A stretch of 53,201 nt of DNA. Origin: Natribacillus halophilus (lineage in GTDB: Bacteria > Bacillota > Bacilli > Bacillales > Marinococcaceae). Both the position numbers and the translations under genes were made by a program. Each line of letters starts with the position of its first letter. Within the stretch, counting starts at the first letter, position 1. Below the pieces are notes generated by a model that was not told the DNA's origin, did not search any database, and worked only from the letters and a program-made list of their open reading frames with translations. The stretch is from NCBI RefSeq assembly GCF_900100185.1, contig NZ_FNEN01000006.1:27424-80624 (forward strand), written 5' to 3'. This document shows, one piece after another, positions 1-8,813 of this stretch.

Positions 1-205
1 GGCTTACCCGCTCCTCTTTTGGGGGATGATTTCGGCGATTTCATACCTCGCGGGCTTGCCCGTTCCTCTTTTGGGGGATGATTTCGGTGATTTCGGCAAG
101 CGACACCTCTCAGAAGGCGATGAGCTACATGAATGGTTTCACTCGACTCAAATGACACCGTTCGACAGCCGATCAGCTACCCGAATGGTTTCACCCAACT
201 GGCCC
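1..205. repeat. Intergenic tandem array, 52-bp period (locus A)
   Basis: Two units start at 1 and 53, and the same 52-bp spacing recurs in a second, more diverged pair starting at 119 and 171. In the first pair a 29-bp core (21-49 and 73-101) begins GGGGGATGATTTCGG; in copy 1 it ends TTTCATACC, so GGATGA faces TCATACC with one unpaired A. The second core has lost that right arm. The core matches the array at 44.3 kb position for position. The array may continue beyond the left edge. No coding capacity is believable here. Confidence 0.75.
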
Positions 206-234
206 CCACCCCCATTGAGGTACAACAACACGAT

Positions 235-285
235 TATCTCGGCGATCCCGCAAATATATCGGCGATCTCACCCCGACCCTCCCGC
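235..285. repeat. Short 20-bp-period repeat (GGCGAT core)
   Basis: GGCGAT occurs at 241 and again at 261, with ATATAT just before the second copy. Read on the minus strand this is ATCGCCGATATAT, which resembles the 20-bp-period repeat at 44.17-44.24 kb (TCGCTGATATAT). It lies downstream of ytfJ. Confidence 0.5.
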
Positions 286-295
286 CCATGCTAAT

Positions 296-317
296 AAAAA
301 CACCCCAGCGGGGAGGC
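296..317 (-). terminator. Possible terminator after ytfJ
   Basis: On the minus strand CCCC-GCT-GGGG is followed by TGTTTTTAT. The stem is short but all GC, and it starts 16 bases past the ytfJ stop codon. Confidence 0.4.
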
Positions 318-332
318 TGAGGCTTGTCTCTC

Positions 333-773
333 TTAATCGATATGCGGATAATGACGCCCCTCGACATGATGTAAGTCCTCATCGTCATCATCATCGCGAA
401 TCAATTGTTTTATTTTCTCCACCACTTGCGGGGCGAGCTCGAGCAATTTCTCATAAAAATGGGTTTGGTTATCGAGATGAATCATTTTAACACCGGCTGT
501 GCCGACGACGAGAAAAGCGATGGGGGTAATGGAGACACCTCCGCCACTGCCTCCGCCAAAGGGGAGACTTTCTTCGTCATCATAGTTTTCAGTTCGTTCC
601 GTTACAATTTGGCTTCCGCCGGCGGCAAAGCCAAAACCTACTTTCGACACCGGGATAATCACACTGCCATCCGGAGTTTCGACAGGATCGCCGATGATCG
701 TATTCACATCAACCATTTCTTTAATGTTTTCCATGGCTGTTTGCATTAAGCCTTGAATCGGATGCTCTGACAT
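333..773 (-). CDS. ytfJ: GerW family spore protein YtfJ
   Basis: A 146-residue protein of the GerW/YtfJ family, made in the forespore of B. subtilis and needed for normal spore germination. The family signature is visible: an N-terminal 'HPIQGLMQTAMENIKEM' block, the 'GSVIIPVSKVGFGFAAGG' core (residues 36-53) and a glycine-rich stretch before 'VSITPIAFLVV'. The C-terminus is rich in Asp and His. AGGAGG lies about 12 bases before the ATG. It follows ytfI by 6 bp on the same strand, the same pairing as in B. subtilis, so the two are probably cotranscribed. Assignment is firm; the exact role in this organism is inferred from the family. Confidence 0.92.
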   Translation of the reverse strand: MSEHPIQGLMQTAMENIKEMVDVNTIIGDPVETPDGSVIIPVSKVGFGFAAGGSQIVTERTENYDDEESLPFGGGSGGGVSITPIAFLVVGTAGVKMIHLDNQTHFYEKLLELAPQVVEKIKQLIRDDDDDEDLHHVEGRHYPHID

Positions 774-779
774 GAACGT

Positions 780-1469
780 TTATGCCTCCTTCGATACATT
801 TCGATCCTCAGGTTTATGTTTAGACGCTGGTTCATCCTTTATTCGGGCGTGTATTAAAACCTGGATCAACGCACGCATAGCATTCCCGACAGAGAAAGTT
901 ACTATACAGGAAAGCGAGGTATGAAAAAAAGCAGCCTGAAACAAGGGCGTCACTTTTAAATCGGGCAAATGCCTGACGCTCATTTTCTCGGCAACAAGAG
1001 CGAACAAAGCGGATTTTCCCGTCCAGGCAACCCCCGAAAGGGTCCCTGTAGACGCGGCATCACCGGTTCCGATCACGGTTTCCCACCGGAATTCCCTGAC
1101 ACGGACGTTTTTCAGAAAGCGACGGAGGATTCGTGTGAAGCCAGCGACATGATGCAACGTCGTTTGCATGTATTCCCGTTGCTTTTCCACATCCTTCAGC
1201 GTCCCCTTCTTTTCTTGCTTCTTTTTTTTCTTTTTACTGAATAAGCCCGACGAATAAGCCTCATAATCCATGGAAAAAGAGTCTTCATCCATTTTCATCG
1301 TCGGTACTTCCCACTGCTTTTTAATGAGTCCCCGCAAAATGGAAACCGTCAAGCTCCCGTCATTATCTTGCCCCTGTTGTTGATAGCTAATGTGAACCCT
1401 CACACGAAGAAACAGGCACAAAATCAGTAAAAACGTAACGATGATGAAACCCACGAGCACCCATGTCAT
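780..1469 (-). CDS. ytfI: DUF2953 membrane protein YtfI
   Basis: A protein of about 229 residues with one N-terminal membrane segment ('WVLVGFIIVTFLLILCLFL') and a soluble part containing a lysine-rich patch ('SKKKKKKQEKK'). Order and features match B. subtilis YtfI (DUF2953), of unknown biochemical function and sporulation-associated by its partner ytfJ. I chose the ATG at 1469: an upstream in-frame start at 1502 has no ribosome site and overlaps a TATACT -10 element (1493-1498), whereas the 1469 start is preceded by GGTGATTT. Confidence 0.8.
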   Translation of the reverse strand: MTWVLVGFIIVTFLLILCLFLRVRVHISYQQQGQDNDGSLTVSILRGLIKKQWEVPTMKMDEDSFSMDYEAYSSGLFSKKKKKKQEKKGTLKDVEKQREYMQTTLHHVAGFTRILRRFLKNVRVREFRWETVIGTGDAASTGTLSGVAWTGKSALFALVAEKMSVRHLPDLKVTPLFQAAFFHTSLSCIVTFSVGNAMRALIQVLIHARIKDEPASKHKPEDRNVSKEA

Positions 1470-1582
1470 ATAAATCACCGTTTTTATTTGCAGTATAGTC
1501 ATTAGCGAGCGAGCCTAAACTATGCCGTATGGATTTGCCTTAATGAATCATACTAATAAAGCGGAAAGGAGGCAATACAGCC

Positions 1583-1843
1583 ATGAACAAAAATGTAGGA
1601 ACGCTCGACGCCATTATGCGCATTACGTGCGGTTTCACGGGGTTAGCCTGGGGGACATCGAAAATGAACAGGCATTCGGACCGGACGTTACCTGTGCTTG
1701 TTTCCTTTTATTCGGCAATGAAGGTAGCAGAAGGCATCACGCGCTATTGCCCGATGTTGGACATGCTCAATATGAACAGCGAGAAACTTTTGACGCAAGA
1801 GGACGCCAGCGATAACGAACAAAATCCCCACCCTTCTCCTTAA
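1583..1843 (+). CDS. Small DUF2892-type membrane protein
   Basis: An 86-residue protein whose N-terminal 60 residues resemble the DUF2892 (YgaP-like inner membrane) family: 'MNKNVGTLDAIMRITCGFTG' followed by a weakly hydrophobic segment and a second segment at 'YSAMKVAEGITRYCPMLDML'. It has a hydrophilic tail. GGAAAGGAGG lies 9 bases before the ATG, a strong ribosome site. It is transcribed against the ytf genes and faces yteJ. The membrane segments contain more polar residues than is usual for the family. Function unknown. Confidence 0.7.
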   Translation: MNKNVGTLDAIMRITCGFTGLAWGTSKMNRHSDRTLPVLVSFYSAMKVAEGITRYCPMLDMLNMNSEKLLTQEDASDNEQNPHPSP

Positions 1844-1851
1844 AAACACGA

Positions 1852-1877
1852 AACCGCGTGCCTTACGGCACGCGGTT
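1852..1877. terminator. Bidirectional terminator overlapping the yteJ stop
   Basis: An 11-bp perfect stem (AACCGCGTGCC / GGCACGCGGTT) with a 4-base loop. The loop holds the yteJ stop codon. On the minus strand it is followed by TCGTGTTTTT. It separates the convergent DUF2892 gene and yteJ. Confidence 0.8.
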
Positions 1878-2435
1878 CTCATCTTCTCCTGTTTCCTCTA
1901 TACGATCGTCCCTGACGCTATTCTGGCGACGATCGAAGACGACCCTTGTGTCGGCAAGCATATCATGGACACCTGCTTTCTGCGGGTGAAAAGCTACGAC
2001 GATGTACATAAGGTTGGTAAAGCCAAGCACGCGATGAATCATGCGTCCCGCCACTTCACGAAAGAAAACATCTCCCCATGTGAGCGGATTTCCGTCTTCC
2101 CTGCGTACACGGAGTCCAAAGATCATTTTCCCGAGCGTTTGCCCGATCAGTTTCGTCATGACCGCAAAATAAATATAAGCGACAATAGCGGTTAGGACGC
2201 CGACGACCGTGATCCCAAAAAATAATGTCGGAGAGGCATCCAGGAACATAAAAATGGGCCTGATAAACAAAGCATTCAGTGAAAAGACGATAATCAAGTC
2301 AACAATATAAGCCCAAAACCGCATCCAAAAGCCGGCATATATACTCATTTCAATGACTTGCGTCGGTTTGACTTCTTCACCTTGCTCCCGATGTTGCCCA
2401 AGCCCTTCTTCTCTTTCATCGTAAGGTATGTCCAA
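1863..2435 (-). CDS. yteJ: RDD family membrane protein YteJ
   Basis: A 190-residue RDD-family integral membrane protein. After an acidic 30-residue N-terminus come 'AGFWMRFWAYIVDLIIVF' (RDD motif and first membrane span), a second span near residues 72-95 and a further hydrophobic stretch near 140-155. The central 'GQTLGKMIFGLRV' is typical of RDD proteins. Start is TTG at 2435, supported by GGAGGGG seven bases upstream; the only alternatives lie deeper in the acidic leader. It sits 14 bp after sppA, as in B. subtilis, where the sppA-yteJ operon is linked to resistance to lantibiotics and antimicrobial peptides. Confidence 0.88.
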   Translation of the reverse strand: MDIPYDEREEGLGQHREQGEEVKPTQVIEMSIYAGFWMRFWAYIVDLIIVFSLNALFIRPIFMFLDASPTLFFGITVVGVLTAIVAYIYFAVMTKLIGQTLGKMIFGLRVRREDGNPLTWGDVFFREVAGRMIHRVLGFTNLMYIVVAFHPQKAGVHDMLADTRVVFDRRQNSVRDDRIEETGEDENRVP

Positions 2436-2449
2436 GATTCACCCCTCCT

Positions 2450-3454
2450 TTATTGTTCGTATAGGTACATTAATCTTGGTGAGCTCTCCCGTTGAAGCAC
2501 GGACACGAGGTCTGATACGTCATCACCCCTGATCTCGTTGACGACACCACCTAATAACGATGCAAAGCCCGCTTCGGATTGATAGCGTACGACTTCAGGG
2601 TTGGAAAGCCCCAGGTTTTCCTGCATGGTTTCAAGGGTGTCGTCGAGACTGCCCACTCCATCAATGAGACCATTGTCCAGCGCTTGATTTCCCGTGTAAA
2701 TGCTGCCATCCGCTAAATCTCTTACCTCATCTTCAGGCATATCGCGTCCTTCCACAATGACGTCCACGAATTCATCGAGCATTTCATCGGCCATATCCTG
2801 GAGCATAGCCTCTTCGTCATCTTCCATCTCACGGGTCGGACTCAGAATATCCTTATAGGGGCCTGTCGTAATGGTGTCATCTTCAATCCCAAGATCTTCA
2901 AGCAACTCGGAAAAATTCAGACCTCCAATGCCGCCCGACAGCACAACGCCAATCGATCCGGTCAATGTTGACGGATGAGCGGAAATGTAATCGGCGGGAG
3001 CGGCTACATAATAACCTCCGGAAGCGGCCATTCCGCCCATGGATATGTAGACATCCTTGTCGAATTCTTCTTGTGCGGTAGTCACTTTATCGTGAATTTC
3101 GTCACTTTCGATCAGCCCTCCGCCCGGGCTATCGACTTCGATAACGATCCCGTCAACCGTCTGATCTTCCATAGCGCCATCCAGCATATCCAGGAACTGC
3201 TGATGATTATAGTCTACAGGTGCAAAAGGGTTATCTTCCCCTAAATCCTGAATGGCTCCTTCTAATTCAAGAACGACAATCCGGCCGTCCGTCCCTGTCT
3301 CCTCAATTTCTTCCACATATGGCTCATCAACAGCTGCTCCTTCAAAGACCTCTCCAAAATCGGCGGTAGCGATGGTGGCAAACATGTTAAACATCAAGGC
3401 TATGCCCAATACGGCTACGGCTACAAGCAACGCCACCCAGCGTTTGACGTTCAT
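2450..3454 (-). CDS. sppA: Signal peptide peptidase SppA
   Basis: A 334-residue membrane-anchored serine protease that degrades cleaved signal peptides at the outer face of the membrane. One N-terminal membrane anchor (residues 8-30) is followed by an unusually acidic linker and the S49 peptidase domain. The catalytic Ser is in 'MAASGGYY' (Ser145) and the general-base Lys in 'TTGPYKDI' (Lys201), the Ser/Lys dyad of the short Gram-positive SppA type. 'DSPGGG' at 108-113 is the oxyanion region. AGGAGG precedes the ATG. It is the first gene of a pair with yteJ. Confidence 0.95.
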   Translation of the reverse strand: MNVKRWVALLVAVAVLGIALMFNMFATIATADFGEVFEGAAVDEPYVEEIEETGTDGRIVVLELEGAIQDLGEDNPFAPVDYNHQQFLDMLDGAMEDQTVDGIVIEVDSPGGGLIESDEIHDKVTTAQEEFDKDVYISMGGMAASGGYYVAAPADYISAHPSTLTGSIGVVLSGGIGGLNFSELLEDLGIEDDTITTGPYKDILSPTREMEDDEEAMLQDMADEMLDEFVDVIVEGRDMPEDEVRDLADGSIYTGNQALDNGLIDGVGSLDDTLETMQENLGLSNPEVVRYQSEAGFASLLGGVVNEIRGDDVSDLVSVLQRESSPRLMYLYEQ

Positions 3455-3618
3455 GTCATTCCTCCTCTATGTATTCCCATAAATGTCCCATAAGTACGAA
3501 TAAGTTCAACTGCCCATCAGAGAGGGAGAACCATCTCCGATGGACGTTTCATCTTATAGGAAATGACCTCGATTTATTGTCCCAGACCCTTCCTTAAAAT
3601 GCAATCATTTCATTGGTC

Positions 3619-4821
3619 TCAGAGCAATTCCGCGAACGCCTCGTTCGACCGGTTCTCAGCGTCAATGACGAATGTTTCCCGGTTCGAGACGGCTGTGTTG
3701 ATCTTCTCGTCCATGTCCAAAAACGATTCATAGAAGCGGGCTTTTTCTCTTTTCGGTTTCGTCTTTGATTCCGCGGGAAGGAAAATCGTGCAGCAGTCTT
3801 CATATGGCAATATCGAGGTTTCATACGTGCCGATTTGTTTGGCAATATCTGTCACCTCGACTTTGTCCATCGTAATTAACGGACGCAAGACCGGAGTATT
3901 TGCCACTTCCTCGATCGTGTGCATGCTCTCGAGCGTTTGTGACGACACTTGACCGAGGCTTTCACCGTTAACGATGGCAAGGGCTTCTTGTTCCCGGGCG
4001 ACTTGTTCACTGATTCGCATCATTACGCGCCGCATAATCGTCATTTCATAGTTCATCGCGACCTCTTCGTGAATATATTGCTGTAGGTCGGTAAACGGAA
4101 TGACATGCAGACGGACAGAACCACCGTAGTCCGCGAGCACGCGGCTTAAGTCGATCACTTTCTGCTTGGCCCGCTCATTTGTAAATGGCGGACTGTGAAA
4201 ATGAATCGCTTCGATTTGTGTCCCTCGCTTTAAGGCGAGATAGCCGGAAACCGGACTATCAATCCCTCCCGAGAGCATAAGCATCACTTTTCCGGATGAA
4301 CCAACCGGCAAACCACCGGGACCGGAAATTTTGCCGGCGCTAATATAAGTGCCTTGTTCCCGCACTTCCACGAGCAATTCCACATCCGGATTGTGAACAT
4401 CGACAGTGATGCCCTCGCTGTTTTTTAAAACATAGCCTCCAACGTCATGATTCAATTGCTGCGAGCGGATGGGGAAAGATTTATAAGATCGACGGGCATT
4501 AACTTTAAACGTTTTTGCCGATTGGTTTTGATTCATCACCTCCAGGGCGGTTGCCTGGATATCAATAAGCTCATGGCTCGTTTTTAAGGCATAGGATAAC
4601 GACACGATCCCGAAAATATGCCGGAGTTTTTTCATGATCGCTTCTGCGTCTTCATTATGAATGTCCACGATTAATCTTCCGGTCGTCCGCTTTGCTCGCG
4701 CCTGTGGAAAAGGTGCGAGGGCACGATTGATATTGCCTTTTAACGTCCGTTCAAATGTAGCGCGATTTTTTCCCTTCAACGCGATTTCACTGTAACGTAC
4801 AAGGATATGGTCGACGTTCAT
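3619..4821 (-). CDS. thiI: tRNA 4-thiouridine synthase ThiI
   Basis: A 400-residue enzyme that adenylates U8 of tRNA and replaces its oxygen with sulfur. The NFLD/THUMP region (about 1-165) precedes the PP-loop ATPase domain with 'SGGIDSP' at 184-190. There is no C-terminal rhodanese domain, so sulfur must come directly from a partner desulfurase, as known for B. subtilis ThiI with NifZ. The ATG overlaps the stop of the upstream desulfurase gene by four bases (ATGA), giving translational coupling with exactly that partner. Confidence 0.95.
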   Translation of the reverse strand: MNVDHILVRYSEIALKGKNRATFERTLKGNINRALAPFPQARAKRTTGRLIVDIHNEDAEAIMKKLRHIFGIVSLSYALKTSHELIDIQATALEVMNQNQSAKTFKVNARRSYKSFPIRSQQLNHDVGGYVLKNSEGITVDVHNPDVELLVEVREQGTYISAGKISGPGGLPVGSSGKVMLMLSGGIDSPVSGYLALKRGTQIEAIHFHSPPFTNERAKQKVIDLSRVLADYGGSVRLHVIPFTDLQQYIHEEVAMNYEMTIMRRVMMRISEQVAREQEALAIVNGESLGQVSSQTLESMHTIEEVANTPVLRPLITMDKVEVTDIAKQIGTYETSILPYEDCCTIFLPAESKTKPKREKARFYESFLDMDEKINTAVSNRETFVIDAENRSNEAFAELL

Positions 4822-5969
4822 GCTTTCACCTCTTTCACGCGGCGGATCTCCGGAACAACCTCGTCCAGCGCCTCCAGAAGTTGTTGTATATCGACTTCAG
4901 TCGTATTGTAACCCAGGCTGAAACGTAAGCCTGTCTCGGCGCGTTCCCCGGGACCAAACTGGGCATCGAGCACTTCGCTCGCCGTTTGCAGGCGTGCTGA
5001 ACAGGCCGATTTCGAAGAGACATGGATATCTTTCTTCGAAAGCGCCTGGATGACAATTTCAGGACGAGTGCCCGAGATAGAAACGTTAATAATATGAGGG
5101 GCGCTTCCTTCTTCCGGTGTATTGATGAGCATGCCCTCCCGTTTTCGGAGCGCTTGCATGAGTTCATGTTTATGGGTTTGTAACGCTTGTTTGGCTTCTG
5201 AGTAACGCTCATAAGCCAGACGTAATGCTTTTGCGAATGCCACAATGCCTGGCAGATTCTCCGTCCCTGAACGCAGGTTCTGCTCCTGACCTCCCCCGTG
5301 GAGCAAAGGTTCAATCTGGACCCCTTCACGGATATAAAGCATTCCCGTGCCTTTAAGGCCATGGAACTTGTGTCCGGATAGCGTGCACAGGTCAATGCCA
5401 CTGTTATGAAGGTGTAACGGCACTTTAGCCGCCCCTTGAACGTGATCCACGTGGAAACGAATTTTTTCCCGGGTTTTTAGCCATTCCCCGATTTTTTCTA
5501 CAGGTTGAATCGCTCCCGTTTCATGATTTACATGCATAATGGATACGAGTATCGTCTCTTCGCGACTCGCATCTTTAACATCTTGCAAACTGACGAACCC
5601 GTCGTTATCCACAGGCAGGTACGTGACCTCAAATCCGTTTTTTTCCAAATAACGGCAAGTGTTCAGCACCGATGGATGCTCAACGGCGGTCGTAATAATA
5701 TGATTGCCGCGCCTGCGACGAGCATAGGCAACCCCTTTAATCGCGAGATTATTCCCTTCCGTACCTCCGGATGTGAAGATCAGTTCATTTGCTTTTATAT
5801 CCAATATGCCCGCGATCGACTGCCTCGCCTGGCGCAATAAATGCTCCGCTTCCGAACCGTAACCATGCAACGAAGACGGATTGCCAAAATAACGAAGAGC
5901 CGTTTTTTGATACGTTTCCAGCACTTCGGAAAAAGCTACAGTCGTCGCACTGTTATCTAAATAAATCAT
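4818..5969 (-). CDS. nifZ: Cysteine desulfurase NifZ (tRNA thiolation)
   Basis: A 383-residue class V aminotransferase-fold enzyme that takes sulfur from cysteine. The PLP lysine is in 'SGHKFHG' (Lys201), the cofactor-binding His/Asp region in 'FHVDHVQGA', and the mobile-loop catalytic cysteine in 'SKSACSARL' (Cys323). It directly precedes and overlaps thiI, as in B. subtilis, where NifZ feeds ThiI. AAGGAG is eight bases before the ATG. B. subtilis has braB between this gene and ezrA; that gene is absent here. Confidence 0.93.
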   Translation of the reverse strand: MIYLDNSATTVAFSEVLETYQKTALRYFGNPSSLHGYGSEAEHLLRQARQSIAGILDIKANELIFTSGGTEGNNLAIKGVAYARRRRGNHIITTAVEHPSVLNTCRYLEKNGFEVTYLPVDNDGFVSLQDVKDASREETILVSIMHVNHETGAIQPVEKIGEWLKTREKIRFHVDHVQGAAKVPLHLHNSGIDLCTLSGHKFHGLKGTGMLYIREGVQIEPLLHGGGQEQNLRSGTENLPGIVAFAKALRLAYERYSEAKQALQTHKHELMQALRKREGMLINTPEEGSAPHIINVSISGTRPEIVIQALSKKDIHVSSKSACSARLQTASEVLDAQFGPGERAETGLRFSLGYNTTEVDIQQLLEALDEVVPEIRRVKEVKA

Positions 5970-6008
5970 CGAGTCGTTCTCCTTATTATAAGGCTGATAC
6001 GGCTTTAT

Positions 6009-6036
6009 ATTATAGCATACAGTGGAGCTTGACCAA
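6009..6036 (-). promoter_or_regulatory. Promoter of nifZ-thiI
   Basis: On the minus strand TTGGTC, a 16-base spacer and TATAAT with an upstream TGC (extended -10). It lies about 40 bases before the nifZ start codon. Confidence 0.7.
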
Positions 6037-6042
6037 AAATTA

Positions 6043-6072
6043 GGGACACCAACCGAAATCGTTAGTGCCCCA
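6043..6072 (-). terminator. Terminator after ezrA
   Basis: On the minus strand GGGGCACTAAC pairs imperfectly with GGTTGGTGTCCC and is followed by TAATTTTT. It lies between the ezrA stop and the nifZ promoter. Confidence 0.65.
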
Positions 6073-6087
6073 AGTCATCACCGAACC

Positions 6088-7812
6088 CTATCTCACTTTA
6101 TCCAGAGCTACTTGCCGCTGGCTTCGCTTGCCCCATTCTAATTGCAAGTTAGTGAATGCATTCGGAACGAGCCGTTCAAAAGCTTGTGACGTATCGCGAA
6201 TCGCGTCCTCGTAAAAACCATTTCTAAATTGTCTTTCAGCATCATTAAGAATGGGATTTAGTTCTTCGAATTCGCGACGGTAGCGATTGCCAAATTGCAA
6301 TAGGCGTTCCGCCCAATTGGCTTCATCAATAATCTTATCGAGGGTATCAGCGGCTGCCTCCATTTGTTGTTGGCTCTGTTCAAGCGCATCCTGTATGCTC
6401 CTCATCTCCAGAGGCGTCATTTCCAACAACGCCGTCGCTTTTTCCAGTTCCTTGCCTGCCGCATCCAGCTGATCGACAAGCATTTCCGGGACGGCCGGAA
6501 GTTTGCTTTTTTGCATCTTATAATGGGTTTCCTTCAACCATACCCGCAACACTTTCAATTGTTCCATCGCGCGTCTTTCTTCTCCGCGCATTTCCTGAAG
6601 TCGCTCCAGCGATTCCGTGATGTTTTTTTCCGTCGCAGCCATTTGCTCATCCACATTTTTCACGGTCGTTTGTAAGTCCACATAAGATTGTTTGTGATCG
6701 ACATAGAGGTCTTCCAGCACTTGCTGGTCCTTTTCGGCATCACCAATTTCTTTTTTTATCAACTCAAAATTTTCTTTGTCTTTATCAGAAAGATGATAAT
6801 TGACTTCAATATTGGCTCGCTCCTGGTCTAAATTGGACATCGCATCAACAAGGGTTTTATGACGTGTCCTCAATGACTCCAGCCCTTTTTCCACTTCATG
6901 CTTTGCCTCGACTTCCTCTTCGATCGTCCGGTAATTTTGTTCGATCGTTTCCTTGATTTGCTGCAGCTTTTCACTGACATTATCCAGTTCCAGGGCGTTT
7001 ACCTTTTTTTTCAGGTCTGCCAGTGATGCATCGATGTCCTTGAGATCATCATGAATGGTAAAATGTTGAAAAGAAAAGGCTTGCTCTTCCATCTCCCGTA
7101 CTCCCGAGCGTAATTCCCGAACTTGTTTTGGAATCTCGACATCGATCTCATGTAAATATGCGGGAATGGTTTCAACTTGTCCCTGTAGCCGTTCCAACGT
7201 TTCCTGTAAAAATAACAAGCGTTCGCGCGCACGCATATAGTTGCCGCTTTCGGTCTCCTCATAGAACATATCCAGCTCTTCCTGGCTTTTTTTCAACGCT
7301 TCTTCCAGGGGAGCGGCCGCCTCACCTAGCGCTCGCCATTGGCGGGACAACAAGGAACGGACCTCTCTGTAAGTTTCCGTAACCTTTTCAATCTCCTCAC
7401 GGTTCTTTTCTTCACTGTTGACGAGTTGCTCGACTTCATGGCGAATCTCGGATATTTCTTTCTCGATCTCCTTTAAACGATTCTCCGTCTCCAGAAGTTT
7501 ATCTTTTGCGCGGCGAAACTGATATTTATTCGCGATTTCTTCAATGTCAAACAATTCCATTTCCATTTCCGGAAGGCGTTCATCAACGATCTCATCCCAG
7601 GCCTGACGCCATCTCTCAAATTTTTCTTCGGTTTCTCCGGAAATCGTCAATCCTTTCACGCGGCTGATTTCATCAGCGACAGGCGCACCCATAACCTCGC
7701 CTTTGCGCTGATCCAAATTGTCTACCCTTTGATAAATATGCCGACGATTAAATACCCCATAGGCAACGACCAAAGCAATAACCACAAAAATCGCGATGAA
7801 AAAATACACCAT
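6088..7812 (-). CDS. ezrA: Septation ring regulator EzrA
   Basis: A 574-residue protein with one N-terminal membrane span ('FFIAIFVVIALVVAYGVF') and an almost entirely alpha-helical, coiled-coil cytoplasmic part built of spectrin-like repeats. The conserved C-terminal patch is visible in 'GNRYRREFEEL' near residue 515. EzrA binds FtsZ, blocks extra polar Z-rings and links FtsZ to PBP1 traffic in B. subtilis. I chose ATG 7812 because GGAGTGAGG precedes it; a GTG three codons upstream overlaps that site. It is transcribed away from hisJ and ends at its own terminator. Confidence 0.95.
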   Translation of the reverse strand: MVYFFIAIFVVIALVVAYGVFNRRHIYQRVDNLDQRKGEVMGAPVADEISRVKGLTISGETEEKFERWRQAWDEIVDERLPEMEMELFDIEEIANKYQFRRAKDKLLETENRLKEIEKEISEIRHEVEQLVNSEEKNREEIEKVTETYREVRSLLSRQWRALGEAAAPLEEALKKSQEELDMFYEETESGNYMRARERLLFLQETLERLQGQVETIPAYLHEIDVEIPKQVRELRSGVREMEEQAFSFQHFTIHDDLKDIDASLADLKKKVNALELDNVSEKLQQIKETIEQNYRTIEEEVEAKHEVEKGLESLRTRHKTLVDAMSNLDQERANIEVNYHLSDKDKENFELIKKEIGDAEKDQQVLEDLYVDHKQSYVDLQTTVKNVDEQMAATEKNITESLERLQEMRGEERRAMEQLKVLRVWLKETHYKMQKSKLPAVPEMLVDQLDAAGKELEKATALLEMTPLEMRSIQDALEQSQQQMEAAADTLDKIIDEANWAERLLQFGNRYRREFEELNPILNDAERQFRNGFYEDAIRDTSQAFERLVPNAFTNLQLEWGKRSQRQVALDKVR

Positions 7813-7934
7813 TATCCTCACTCCAGTTATCCGTAGCGTTCCTTTATATGTTTCGACTCTTCATAGGAAAAAATGTCATATATTCTATGATAACATGGAT
7901 TTTGGGATAATAGTTACAAGTTTGGAGGCAAAAG

Positions 7935-8750
7935 ATGAAAAACATTGAATTTGACGGCCACGTTCATACTCCTTATTGTCCACACGGAAGCCGTGAGACC
8001 CTTGATCGATACATTGAACAAGCGTTACTGCTGGGTTATAAAGGGATCAGTTTTTGTGAACACGCGCCGCTACCGGAGGGATTTACCGACCCGACACCTG
8101 CAAAAGACAGCGGGATGCCCTTCGCCGATCTGGACACTTATATCAGTGCGATCGTCGATGTACGACAGCGTTACCATAAAGATATCGATATTCATATCGG
8201 CCTGGAAGTTGATTTTATTGAGGGATACGAAGCAGAGACGAAGCGGTTGCTCGATGAGTATGGTCCTGCCCTTGATGACGCCATTCTCTCCGTCCATTTC
8301 ATTTATACCCGGAACGCATATGGCCTCCTCGACTATAACCTGGAAACTTTTCAGTCTCTAGCGGAAAAATCAGGGGGAATCGAAGCTTTGGTCACCCGGT
8401 ATTATGAAACGCTTCTCCTTTCCATTGCTGCTGACCTTGGAAAGTATAAGCCCCGGCGACTCGGGCACGTGAGTCTCGTGCGCAAATTTCAGAAAGAGGT
8501 TGCACTCCCCGATGATACACATTGGCTCCATGAAGTTCTGGCCGCAACAAAAAAAGAAGGGCTTTCCCTGGATATCAATGGCGCAGGCGTCGTTAAACCG
8601 ATGTGCGGACAGCCTTATCCGCCCGTCGATATCACCCGAAAAGCGGCCGGAATGGGGATCCCGCTCGTGTATGGCTCCGATGCCCATCACCCGGACGGAC
8701 TCGGGCAGGGAAGGGAAGAATTGCCGGAAATACTGTTTGACATTCGATAA
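7935..8750 (+). CDS. hisJ: Histidinol-phosphatase HisJ (PHP type)
   Basis: A 271-residue PHP-domain phosphatase for the penultimate step of histidine synthesis. Metal-binding motifs are visible: 'DGHVHTPYCPHG' at the N-terminus, 'ISFCEHAP' near 43, 'GLEVDF' near 95, 'LSVHFI' near 120, 'GHVSLV' near 180 and 'YGSDAHHP' near 250. GGAGG lies eight bases before the ATG. It is a single gene divergent from ezrA and ends in a terminator at 8779. In B. subtilis hisJ is also next to ezrA. Confidence 0.94.
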   Translation: MKNIEFDGHVHTPYCPHGSRETLDRYIEQALLLGYKGISFCEHAPLPEGFTDPTPAKDSGMPFADLDTYISAIVDVRQRYHKDIDIHIGLEVDFIEGYEAETKRLLDEYGPALDDAILSVHFIYTRNAYGLLDYNLETFQSLAEKSGGIEALVTRYYETLLLSIAADLGKYKPRRLGHVSLVRKFQKEVALPDDTHWLHEVLAATKKEGLSLDINGAGVVKPMCGQPYPPVDITRKAAGMGIPLVYGSDAHHPDGLGQGREELPEILFDIR

Positions 8751-8778
8751 CCATCTGTGTTCCTGCGCGCGATAAGAA

Positions 8779-8805
8779 AACGCTCCAGCCTATAGGAGCG
8801 TTTTT
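8779..8805 (+). terminator. Terminator after hisJ
   Basis: AACGCTCC pairs with GGAGCGTT around an 8-base loop and runs into TTTTTATTTA. Confidence 0.85.
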
Positions 8806-8813
8806 ATTTAGCA

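Noticed and set aside
405-749. Open frame of 114 codons on the plus strand across ytfJ.
   Set aside because: It is the complement of ytfJ, has no ribosome site and no protein-like features.
3455-3618. Possible riboswitch or extra gene between thiI and sppA.
   Set aside because: Only an imperfect CCATC/GATGG stem is visible, with no recognised riboswitch motif, no T-run and no frame with a ribosome site.
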